The notes below the pieces were generated by a model, which searched no databases, was not told the DNA's origin, and saw only the letters and a list, made by a program, of their open reading frames with translations. Position numbers and translations under genes: made by a program. A stretch of DNA of 62,993 nt from an uncultured Pelagibacteraceae bacterium (lineage in GTDB: Bacteria > Pseudomonadota > Alphaproteobacteria > Pelagibacterales > Pelagibacteraceae): positions 1-62,993 of the forward strand of contig CACDKW010000002.1 of NCBI GenBank assembly GCA_902553465.1, given 5' to 3'. Below are positions 56,333-62,993 of the stretch, one piece after another. Position 1 is the stretch's first letter. The number at the start of each line of letters is the position of its first letter.

Positions 56333-58171
56333 TTATGTTTTTTCTACTTTCGTATGCGCCACTTCACTTGGTGGTGTAGTTTGTGTTATAAAATCTTCTT
56401 TTGCTCCAGGAACACTATAATCATAAGCCCATCTGTGAACTGTTGGAAGTCTATCTCCCCAGTTACCATGTTCAGGCGGAACTGTTGGCGTTAGCCATTC
56501 TAGTGAGCAAGCTTGCCAAGGATTATGTCCTGCTGGTTTACCTGTTTTTAAAGTTTTAATAATATTGTAAATTAAAATAAATTGTGCAGCACCAACTATA
56601 AAAGCTGCTATGCTTATAAATTCGTTCATTCCAACAGCTGATGTTACGTATGGACTATCATACATTTCAAAATATCTTCTAGGTACTCCAATAAATCCTA
56701 AATAGTGCATTGGGAAATAAATCGAATAAGCGCCTAAAAAAGTTAACCAGAAGTGCCATTTACCTAATTTCTCATCTAGGAATCTTCCCGCTACTAAAGG
56801 AAACCAGTGGTAAACAGCTCCCATTATTACCATGAGTGGTGCAATACCCATAACCATATGAAAGTGTGCAATAACAAAGTAAGTGTCAGACAATGGAACA
56901 TCTACACTAACATTTCCCAAGAAAATTCCTGTAATTCCCCCGTTTACAAAAGTAACAATAAAACCTAAACACCATAACATTACAGTATTTAGTCGAATGT
57001 TACCTCTCCAAAGCGTTAAGATCCAGTTATAAACTTTCATTGCTGTCGGAACGGCTATGATAAGAGTGGTAGTTGCAAAGAAGAATCCAAACCAAGGATT
57101 CATTCCACTAACATACATGTGGTGTGCCCATACAAAAAAGCTTAGTGCACCTATACCAACTATGGCCCAAACCATCATTCTATAACCAAAGATATTTTTT
57201 CTAGCATGAACAGAAATTAAATCTGAAATTATTCCAAATGCAGGTAGTGCAACTATATAAACTTCAGGGTGGCCAAAGAACCAGAATAAATGTTGAAAAA
57301 GAATAGGACTTCCACCACCATATTCTAAAACTTCTCCTGCTTTTAATATTGTTGGCATAAAAAAGCTAGTTCCAAGTACATTGTCTAAACTCATCATTAA
57401 TGCACCTACTAATAATGCCGGAAAAGCTAGCATTGCTAAAACAGTAGCTGTAAAAATTCCCCAAACTGTTAGAGGCATTCTCATCAATGTCATCCCTCTT
57501 GTTCTTGCTTGAAGCACAGTAATTAAATAATTCAAACCACCCATAGTAAATCCAGCAACAAATAAAATTAGGGATATACACATTAACATTATTCCCCATC
57601 CTGATCCTGGGGTTCCTTCTAAAATTGCTTGAGGAGGATAAAGTGTCCAACCCGATCCTGTTGGTCCACCTGGAACAAAAAAGCTTGCTAATAAAACCGC
57701 AACGGCAACAAAAAAACTCCAAAAACTAACCATGTTTAAATATGGAAAAACCATATCTCTTGCTCCAACCATCAATGGTATTAAATAATTTCCAAATCCA
57801 CCGAGAAATAATGCAGTTAAAAAATAAACTACCATTATCATTCCGTGCATAGTAACAAATTGATAATAATGCTCTGCAGTCATAAAAGGAGCTAATCCTG
57901 GAAAGCCTAATTGTAAACGCATTAACCAAGAAAGAATTAAACCAATTATTCCAGTAAATGTTGCTAATAGAAAATATTGCACTCCAATAACTTTCGCATC
58001 TTGGCAAAAAATCCATTTAGTTATGAAACTATGTCCATGATACAAATCTTGATCAGCGACTTCTGCTGGTCTTACGTAGTCTGCATCTGTTGCTATTCCC
58101 GATCCTCCTCCAGAAATAGCTTCTGAAGATTGAGCTTGTATTGTTTTATTATCATTAAAATCTTCTGACAT
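56333..58171 (-). CDS. ctaD: cytochrome c oxidase subunit I
   Basis: Catalytic subunit with heme a and the heme a3-CuB centre, 612 residues. The CuB His and the cross-linked Tyr lie in WFFGHPEVYIVALP, further CuB His in FVWAHHMYVSGMNP, and the heme ligands in VIAHFHMVMGIAPL; the low-spin heme His lies in TMHGMIMVVYF. The Glu of the D-channel precedes GHPEVYI in the usual A-type arrangement. A Ser/Gly-rich N-terminal extension of about 30 residues precedes the first helix region. Confidence 0.97.
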   Translation of the reverse strand: MSEDFNDNKTIQAQSSEAISGGGSGIATDADYVRPAEVADQDLYHGHSFITKWIFCQDAKVIGVQYFLLATFTGIIGLILSWLMRLQLGFPGLAPFMTAEHYYQFVTMHGMIMVVYFLTALFLGGFGNYLIPLMVGARDMVFPYLNMVSFWSFFVAVAVLLASFFVPGGPTGSGWTLYPPQAILEGTPGSGWGIMLMCISLILFVAGFTMGGLNYLITVLQARTRGMTLMRMPLTVWGIFTATVLAMLAFPALLVGALMMSLDNVLGTSFFMPTILKAGEVLEYGGGSPILFQHLFWFFGHPEVYIVALPAFGIISDLISVHARKNIFGYRMMVWAIVGIGALSFFVWAHHMYVSGMNPWFGFFFATTTLIIAVPTAMKVYNWILTLWRGNIRLNTVMLWCLGFIVTFVNGGITGIFLGNVSVDVPLSDTYFVIAHFHMVMGIAPLMVIMGAVYHWFPLVAGRFLDEKLGKWHFWLTFLGAYSIYFPMHYLGFIGVPRRYFEMYDSPYVTSAVGMNEFISIAAFIVGAAQFILIYNIIKTLKTGKPAGHNPWQACSLEWLTPTVPPEHGNWGDRLPTVHRWAYDYSVPGAKEDFITQTTPPSEVAHTKVEKT

Positions 58172-58203
58172 TTTTTCCCTTTATATATTTTTTACCATTT
58201 AAT

Positions 58204-59040
58204 TTATTTTTTTGCCAATTTTGTTTTTTCGTTTTCTAAAATCTTTTGTTTTGCTATTAAATCTGAAAATGTTTCTTGTTGTTGAAGCCAATTATCATAT
58301 TCTTGTTTATCTTGTACTTCTACACCACCTCTCATAGCGTAATGCCCAACTCCACAATACTCAGCACACAAAACTTCAAACTCACCTACTTTGTTAGGTT
58401 CAAACCAATAATAAGTTACAATTCCAGGAACTGCATCCATTTTTGCTCTGAACTGAGGAACATACCAGTTGTGAAGTACATCAACTGATCTTAACAAGAT
58501 TTTAACCGGTCTATTATTTTCTAAATTTATAACATCACTTTGTATCATTACATCATCATTTCCAAATGGGTCATCCAAGTTAATTCCAAAAGGATTGTTA
58601 TCATTTATATTGACTACTTTTGTTGTTCCTAATTTTCCATCTTCACCTGGCAACCTATATTGCCATCCCCATTGCCAAGCCATTACATCAATCTCAATTG
58701 CATTTTTTGGAACATTAACATACTGATTCCAGATAATTAGCCCTGGTGCTAAAAGAGCAGCTACTCCTAATGTTGTTGCCCATGTAAGTATTTTTTCTAA
58801 TTTTTTATCTTCAGGTTTGTATTCAGCTTTTCTTTCTTTTTTATAAGAAAATTTAAAAACACAGTAAACCATGAAAAGACAAACAGCTATAAAAACTCCT
58901 CCTCCAATCCAGAATGTTAAAGTAATAGTATCATCCATTCCTCCCCAGTTTGAAGCAACGTCCGTCCAGTACCATGGCGTAAAAATATGGAACAATACTG
59001 ATCCAAGAATAACTAGAAAGAATATAATACCTACGTGCAT
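58204..59040 (-). CDS. ctaC: cytochrome c oxidase subunit II
   Basis: CuA-bearing subunit that accepts electrons from cytochrome c, 278 residues. The copper motif is VLCAEYCGVGHYAMRGG, with the aromatic electron-entry region MAWQWGWQYRLPG and the His in SVDVLHNWYVPQF. Three N-terminal hydrophobic segments (about 2-20, 43-63, 87-107) include what is usually a cleaved signal plus two helices. It is first in the oxidase run. Confidence 0.94.
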   Translation of the reverse strand: MHVGIIFFLVILGSVLFHIFTPWYWTDVASNWGGMDDTITLTFWIGGGVFIAVCLFMVYCVFKFSYKKERKAEYKPEDKKLEKILTWATTLGVAALLAPGLIIWNQYVNVPKNAIEIDVMAWQWGWQYRLPGEDGKLGTTKVVNINDNNPFGINLDDPFGNDDVMIQSDVINLENNRPVKILLRSVDVLHNWYVPQFRAKMDAVPGIVTYYWFEPNKVGEFEVLCAEYCGVGHYAMRGGVEVQDKQEYDNWLQQQETFSDLIAKQKILENEKTKLAKK

Positions 59041-59054
59041 AACAGCTTATATAG

Positions 59055-59083
59055 AATAAATATCACATAAAAACCTATGACAA
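59055..59083 (-). promoter_or_regulatory. candidate ctaC promoter
   Basis: On the minus strand TTGTCA (59078-59083), 17-bp spacer and TTTATT (59055-59060), ending 15 bp before the ctaC start. The -35 matches five of six consensus bases, the -10 four of six. It would drive the ctaC-D-E-subunit IV-ctaB run. Confidence 0.35.
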
Positions 59084-59128
59084 AATGTCTTAAGAAACTA
59101 CCAAAATATCAAATATAACCTTCATTAT

Positions 59129-59320
59129 ATGCTAGGGAAAATTGAAATTTTAGCTGTTATTCTAATACTGGTTCTATTGTTTTATTTCGTCATTTCTTTA
59201 GGTGCTGGAGCTTTCTCAAAAAAGGAAACTAATTCAAGAACAAAAAAATATTTAAAGTCTGTAAATATATTGCTGTCTATAATTGCAGTTGTTGGGGTTA
59301 TACTAGTTTTATTTTTATAA
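59129..59320 (+). CDS. small twin-transmembrane protein, possibly DUF2909-like
   Basis: A 63-residue protein with two hydrophobic segments (about 5-28 and 47-63) joined by a polar loop (FSKKETNSRTKKYLKS). Small twin-membrane proteins (DUF2909) lie beside oxidase genes in other proteobacteria, and the SLGAGAF turn is reminiscent of them, but the match is weak. It lies alone on the plus strand between ctaC and a second subunit III-like gene. SecG was considered and not favoured. Confidence 0.45.
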   Translation: MLGKIEILAVILILVLLFYFVISLGAGAFSKKETNSRTKKYLKSVNILLSIIAVVGVILVLFL

Positions 59321-59327
59321 TATTTTT

Positions 59328-60008
59328 TTAAGAAATTAAAGATTTGCACCAAGCTATAACTGAATCGTTATAAATAAACATAATTGCAAAAAATACTAAC
59401 CAAACAATAAACAAAAATAACCAGTAAAGAGATAATGCTTGTAGGTTACTTGTCTCTTTAACATAATCTCTCTCTTTCAATTTAAAAATTCTTGAACTTA
59501 TTTTGCCCCAAAAAAACAAACCACCTAACAAATGCAAACCATGCAATGCTGTAAAAATATAGTAGGAAGAAAAATAATTATTGGTTGAAACAAAATGACC
59601 TTGTTTCATTAATTGATACCAAAGTATAATTTGTAAAAATAAAAATAAATAACTTAAAGCTCCTACAATAATTATATTGTTTTTTATTTTATTGGTTAAA
59701 TGATTCTTTAAATCTTTGCTTATTTTATTAAAAAAATAAGTAACTAAGATTAAAACTAGAGTATTAATCCATAGCAATTTATTTTTCAAAATTAGTGTTG
59801 TATCTTGTTCTGGAGGTATCGAATAAAGATAAGCGGTAAAAATTAAACTAAATATCGCAGTACTTATTCCAAATATTATAATCACCGCTGACAATTGATT
59901 GGTAACCTCAAAAGTTTTTCCAACATGCTTATTATCAATTAAAGCTTGGCTTTCTTCCCATGGTTTTTCTAAAAGTGTGCCAAATAGTTTCTTTATAATT
60001 GAGGTCAT
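59328..60008 (-). CDS. second, divergent cytochrome oxidase subunit III-like protein
   Basis: A 226-residue membrane protein of the heme-copper oxidase subunit III family with about five helices. Diagnostic parts are the FTALHGLHLLGGLFFW segment, equivalent to GFHGTHV in CtaE, and SLYWLFLFIVWLVFFAIMF at the C-terminus. It begins with a soluble stretch (IKKLFGTLLEKPWEES). It is not adjacent to any other catalytic subunit; a SCO copper chaperone is divergent from it across 36 bp. It may serve the aa3 oxidase as an accessory or be a remnant of another oxidase. Confidence 0.75.
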   Translation of the reverse strand: MTSIIKKLFGTLLEKPWEESQALIDNKHVGKTFEVTNQLSAVIIIFGISTAIFSLIFTAYLYSIPPEQDTTLILKNKLLWINTLVLILVTYFFNKISKDLKNHLTNKIKNNIIIVGALSYLFLFLQIILWYQLMKQGHFVSTNNYFSSYYIFTALHGLHLLGGLFFWGKISSRIFKLKERDYVKETSNLQALSLYWLFLFIVWLVFFAIMFIYNDSVIAWCKSLIS

Positions 60009-60044
60009 GATATTTATATAATTAGTAAATATTATTTTGCAACA

Positions 60045-60635
60045 ATGAATTTAAAAACTTCAATAACAATTATTATAGGTTGTTTGATTATTTTTCTATT
60101 TGTTATGCTACCTATATTCTTGTCTATAGAAAAAAAAGAAGATGAATATGTTAAAAAATTCCAAGGATCTTCTTTTTCATTAAATGATGTTAATGATGAA
60201 ATCATAACAGAAACGTCTTTTGAAGGATCTTTAACTGCAATTTTTTTTGGTTTTACAAATTGTCCAGATGTATGTCCAATGACACTAAATAATTTAGACT
60301 TAGCTATAAAAAATTTAGAGCAAGAAAAGAAAGATAAATTTAAAGTTTTTTTTGTTAGTATAGATCCTGAAAGGGATAGTCCTCAAGTTATAAAAAATTA
60401 TTTAAATTCATTTGAGAATAAAATTTATGGAATTACTGGAGATCCAAAAAAAGTATTTCTTATGTCTAAATCTTGGGGAGTTCTTTCTGAAAAAATTTTC
60501 ACTGAAGATGGAAACTATTTAATAAATCATAGCTCATCTATTATTTTGTTAAAAGATGGAAAATATCTAAACAGAATTAGTCATCATGCTAACTACGAAG
60601 ATATTTTTAAAAGTATAAACAAATACTTAAGATAA
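60045..60635 (+). CDS. SCO1/SenC copper chaperone
   Basis: A 196-residue membrane-anchored protein of the thioredoxin-like SCO family. One N-terminal helix (about 6-27) is followed by the copper-binding TNCPDVCPMTL (CxxxC) and the distal His in LINHSSSIILL. SCO proteins deliver copper to the CuA site of oxidase subunit II. Its place next to the oxidase genes supports that. It overlaps the 3' end of the convergent rsmE by 9 bp. Confidence 0.92.
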   Translation: MNLKTSITIIIGCLIIFLFVMLPIFLSIEKKEDEYVKKFQGSSFSLNDVNDEIITETSFEGSLTAIFFGFTNCPDVCPMTLNNLDLAIKNLEQEKKDKFKVFFVSIDPERDSPQVIKNYLNSFENKIYGITGDPKKVFLMSKSWGVLSEKIFTEDGNYLINHSSSIILLKDGKYLNRISHHANYEDIFKSINKYLR

Positions 60636-61328
60636 CAAATTAAAGCTTATTATCGATATCATGGATATCGCGGCCGTTTCAGACCTTAAAATATTATGAT
60701 TAATTTTAAGAGGAATTAATTTTTTTAGTTTTAAAATATTTTCTCTTTCTTTAATTGTAAAATCTCCCTCTGGTCCAATTAATATACAAAGTGGATCTGA
60801 ACTCTTAAGATTAATTTTACTATTATCAGTGTTTAGATCTCCAAATATAATATTTATATTTTGATTCAATTTTAAAAATTCATTTAATTTTAAGATTTTT
60901 TCTAACTTTGGAATTTTTAATCTATTACTTTGTTCGGATGCTTCTGTAATAATTTTATTTAATCTTTTATCATTTAATTTTCTTACAATTGTTCTTTCTG
61001 TTAAAATAGGAATAAATTTTGTAACTCCAAGTTCGGTTGCTTTTTGTATCATTAGATTTAAATAATTTAATTTTATAGGGGCAAAAGCCAACCAAATTTC
61101 TCTTTCATTGTTGGCGGATCTTAATTTTTTTATTACTAAAAATTCTACGATTCCTTTTTTGATATCTTTAATTTTTGCCTCCCACTCACCACTTTCATTA
61201 AATAAAGAAAAAGTTTGCCCAATATTTACCCTCATTACTTTAAATAAATAGTGTGATTGAGATTTATCTAGCTTTGAAATTAAATTAAGTGATAAACTTT
61301 CCTGAAAAAATAATCTAATATTACTCAT
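60627..61328 (-). CDS. rsmE: 16S rRNA (uracil(1498)-N3)-methyltransferase
   Basis: SPOUT-family methyltransferase of 233 residues that modifies U1498 in the decoding site. It has the N-terminal PUA-like part (SHYLFKVMRVNIGQTFSLFN), FAPIKLNYLNLMIQKATELG, LTERTIVRKLN, SEQSNRLKIPK and the knot motif CILIGPEGDFTIKE, then LRSETAAISMISI at the C-terminus. It is divergent from the HAD gene by 16 bp. Confidence 0.92.
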   Translation of the reverse strand: MSNIRLFFQESLSLNLISKLDKSQSHYLFKVMRVNIGQTFSLFNESGEWEAKIKDIKKGIVEFLVIKKLRSANNEREIWLAFAPIKLNYLNLMIQKATELGVTKFIPILTERTIVRKLNDKRLNKIITEASEQSNRLKIPKLEKILKLNEFLKLNQNINIIFGDLNTDNSKINLKSSDPLCILIGPEGDFTIKERENILKLKKLIPLKINHNILRSETAAISMISIISFNLLS

Positions 61329-61344
61329 TTAAACAAGTTAATTT

Positions 61345-62007
61345 ATGAAAAATATTAAAGCAATAATATTTGATGCATATGGCACATTATTTGATGTCAA
61401 TTCAGCTGCTGAAAAATGTAAAGATAAAATTGGAAAAAAGTGGGAGAATTTTTCAAATTACTGGAGAACCACTCAATTAGAGTATACTTGGCTAAGAAAT
61501 TTAATGGGTAGACATAAAGATTTTTGGCAAATTACCGAAGACAGTTTAGACAAATCAATGAAAGTCTTTGAAATTGATAGCTCAATGAAAATTGACCTTT
61601 TAAATTTATATAAAATTTTATCTACATTCCCTGAGGTAAAAGATGCTTTAAACATTCTCAAAGAAAAAAAATATAAACTTGCAATTCTTTCAAATGGCAC
61701 ACCTTCTCTACTTAATGAGTTAGTTAAAAGTAATAATTTAGATAATGTTTTTGATGATGTTTTTTCAATTGAGGAAGTTAAAGCTTATAAACCAGATCCA
61801 AAAGTCTATAATATTCCAATAAATAAATATCAAATACAAAAAAATGAAGTTGCTTACCTAAGCGCAAATACTTGGGATGTGTCTGCGGGTGGTAACTACG
61901 GATTTAATCCTATTTGGGTAAATAGAAATAATAATATTTTTGATAATCTTGATTTTAAACCGATTAATGAAATCAAAAATTTAAAAAATATTAATGAACT
62001 CTTATAA
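61345..62007 (+). CDS. haloacid dehalogenase type II (HAD superfamily)
   Basis: A 220-residue HAD hydrolase close to L-2-haloacid dehalogenases. The nucleophile is Asp10 in IIFDAYGTLFDVN; the second motif is ILSNGTPSLL, the Lys is in EVKAYKPDPKVY, and the fourth motif region is LSANTWDVSAGGNYGF, where dehalogenases have SxNxWD. It may remove halogen from 2-haloacids, useful in seawater, or act on an untested phosphate ester. It stands alone, divergent from rsmE. Confidence 0.8.
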   Translation: MKNIKAIIFDAYGTLFDVNSAAEKCKDKIGKKWENFSNYWRTTQLEYTWLRNLMGRHKDFWQITEDSLDKSMKVFEIDSSMKIDLLNLYKILSTFPEVKDALNILKEKKYKLAILSNGTPSLLNELVKSNNLDNVFDDVFSIEEVKAYKPDPKVYNIPINKYQIQKNEVAYLSANTWDVSAGGNYGFNPIWVNRNNNIFDNLDFKPINEIKNLKNINELL

Positions 62008-62031
62008 CTTATTGATAAATTCTAGCTTTGC

Positions 62032-62538
62032 TCATCTATATACTATGTTTAATAAAATCCTTGAATCTTTGTCATCCTGAGTAATTCCATAATGTTCATC
62101 TGTATTGCTAAAAAAAATCATTTGATTTTCTTTGGATTTTACCTCTTTATCCTTAATAACTGTAGCCCCATTACAAGTTGTAAAATTTAATATACAAATT
62201 TTTACTTCTTCATCTGGCTTGTTGTTTCCATCTGTCCAATCGTGATGCTTTCTATGTTTTATTTTTTTACCCTGATTAGTGTATAAATTAGCTTTTATTC
62301 TTAAAAACTTATTAAAGTTATTATTTTGCTTAATAAAATACTTTATTGGTTCAAATTTTGTAAAGAAATTACTATTTATTTTTTGATTTTCAACCAATGT
62401 ATGAGTGAACATAAAATTATTATCATCTTCAAATGTCGTAGTTTGTTTTTGAAAGAACCAAGGAAAAGTATTAGAGTAAACTAAATTTTGCAATTCTTTA
62501 AAATAATCTTCTATTAAAAAATTATCTATTATTTTCAT
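62032..62538 (-). CDS. 2OG-Fe(II) oxygenase-like protein
   Basis: A 168-residue protein with a likely facial triad: His98-x-Asp100 (in KHRKHHDWTDG), a distal His149 (NTDEHYGITQD) and Arg160 (SRILLNIVYR), with the double-stranded beta-helix strands between (KICILNFTTCNGATVI, QMIFFSNT). The arrangement resembles small 2OG-Fe(II) oxygenases common in marine bacteria and cyanophages; the substrate is unknown. It is a different lineage from the 221-residue oxygenase at 6256. It is divergent from qor by 70 bp. Confidence 0.65.
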   Translation of the reverse strand: MKIIDNFLIEDYFKELQNLVYSNTFPWFFQKQTTTFEDDNNFMFTHTLVENQKINSNFFTKFEPIKYFIKQNNNFNKFLRIKANLYTNQGKKIKHRKHHDWTDGNNKPDEEVKICILNFTTCNGATVIKDKEVKSKENQMIFFSNTDEHYGITQDDKDSRILLNIVYR

Positions 62539-62608
62539 AAATAGGTTTTAATTCTCTTTTATTCCACTTGCAAGCCATTCAAGATTATCATAATGGTACT
62601 TCTAAAAA

Positions 62609-62993
62609 ATGAAAGCTGTTAAAATTAAAAAAAATGGTGGTCCTGAAGTATTAGATGTAGAAGAAATAAGTTTAAAAAAACCAACAAAGGGCGAGGTATT
62701 AATTGAACATACCGCTATAGGTTTAAATTATATAGATACATATCATAGATCCGGTCTTTACCCTTTAACTATGCCTAGTGGACTTGGAATGGAAGCCTCT
62801 GGTATTATAAAAGAAATTGGTCAAGACGTTTTGGACTATTCTGTTGGAGATAGAGTAGCTTATGCTGCAGTTCCTTTGGGGGCTTATGCGACTCATAGAA
62901 TTTTTAAAACTAACAACCTAATTAAAGTTCCTAAAGAGGTAGATTTAAGTTTAGCAGCAGCAATAATGACTAAAGGATTAACTACTTTTTATT
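62609..62993 (+). CDS. qor: NADPH:quinone oxidoreductase, zinc-independent MDR family (3' end cut by window)
   Basis: The first 128 codons of a medium-chain dehydrogenase/reductase, running off the window. It begins MKAVKIKKNGGPEVL and has the family segment EVLIEHTAIGLNYIDTYHRSG with the LYPLTMPSGLGMEASG motif, then VGDRVAYAAVPLGAYA. The sequence fits quinone oxidoreductase rather than zinc alcohol dehydrogenases, as no zinc-ligand Cys appears after GL. A possible -10 (CATAAT) lies near 62590. Confidence 0.88.
   Translation, partial: MKAVKIKKNGGPEVLDVEEISLKKPTKGEVLIEHTAIGLNYIDTYHRSGLYPLTMPSGLGMEASGIIKEIGQDVLDYSVGDRVAYAAVPLGAYATHRIFKTNNLIKVPKEVDLSLAAAIMTKGLTTFY

Noticed and set aside
59129..59320. 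SecG
   Set aside because: Two helices and size fit loosely, but the conserved SecG loop and the usual neighbours (tpiA, pyrG) are missing.
60654..60670. Inverted repeat CGATATC-ATG-GATATCG at the sco-rsmE junction as a terminator
   Set aside because: It lies in the rsmE coding region (MISIISF part), is AT-rich with a 3-nt loop and has no T-run; probably a chance palindrome.

Overview
The window reads as a chromosomal segment of an extremely AT-rich, streamlined alphaproteobacterium of the SAR11 (Pelagibacterales) type. This rests on the very low GC content, coding density close to complete with many start/stop overlaps, alphaproteobacterial gene blocks (petP-petR, ccrM, the TPR gene beside ispE, ispH-thrB-rnhA, split atpF'/atpF) and a carotenoid-to-retinal cluster of the kind used by proteorhodopsin-bearing marine bacteria. 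I saw no insertion sequences, integrases, phage genes or CRISPR arrays. Both window ends cut genes (dnaG at the left, a quinone oxidoreductase at the right).

Layout. 1-6.3 kb: dnaG and yqeY (minus) divergent from carA-carB. 6.3-11.4 kb: a 2OG-Fe(II) oxygenase and an ELM1-like glycosyltransferase (minus), trxB with two small membrane proteins (plus), then a frameshifted NAD(P)-binding reductase and an aspartate-type aminotransferase (minus). 11.5-17.2 kb: an overlapping chain uvrB, pteridine-reductase-like SDR, folB, uvrC, pgsA. 17.2-20.8 kb: ilvE (minus), then the petP-like and petR-like regulators with a histidine kinase, and ubiK (minus). 20.8-26.8 kb: lgt, a MidA-type methyltransferase, pgeF, prs, rplY, pth, ychF. 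26.8-29.3 kb: the cytochrome bc1 operon petABC (minus). 29.4-36.4 kb: trmL, hemF, greA (plus); a CCA-adding-type enzyme, tRNA-Gln, ispE and a TPR protein (minus); a UDG-family protein and rnhB (plus). 36.4-43.1 kb: ccrM, an FAD monooxygenase and mutY (minus), a DciA-like protein, a DsbA-like protein and a short SMC. 43.1-45.5 kb: the F0 half of ATP synthase. 45.5-49.8 kb: crtI, crtB, crtY, blh. 49.8-52.2 kb: ispH, thrB, rnhA. 52.3-60.6 kb: thrC, ctaB and the aa3-type cytochrome oxidase genes, a second subunit III-like gene and a SCO copper chaperone. The rest is rsmE, a HAD dehalogenase, a second 2OG oxygenase and the start of qor.

How it fits together. Much of the window concerns energy conservation: bc1 complex, cytochrome oxidase with heme O synthase and copper delivery, ATP synthase F0 and retinal synthesis for a light-driven pump (the opsin is not in the window). 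A second theme is genome maintenance: UvrB/UvrC, MutY, the UDG-like protein, RNase HI and HII, DnaG, DciA, SMC and the cell-cycle methyltransferase CcrM.

The points most worth a second look are: four GANTC sites packed in 78 bp over the ccrM promoter; an SMC protein of only 798 aa with no visible hinge; a frameshift at an A9 tract that separates a recognisable C-terminus from its reductase; a UDG family-4 relative missing most Fe-S cysteines; a CPVC/His-rich membrane protein behind trxB; and a GC-rich hairpin after rnhA. I did not find a clearly new multi-gene system; these are local oddities in a conserved background.
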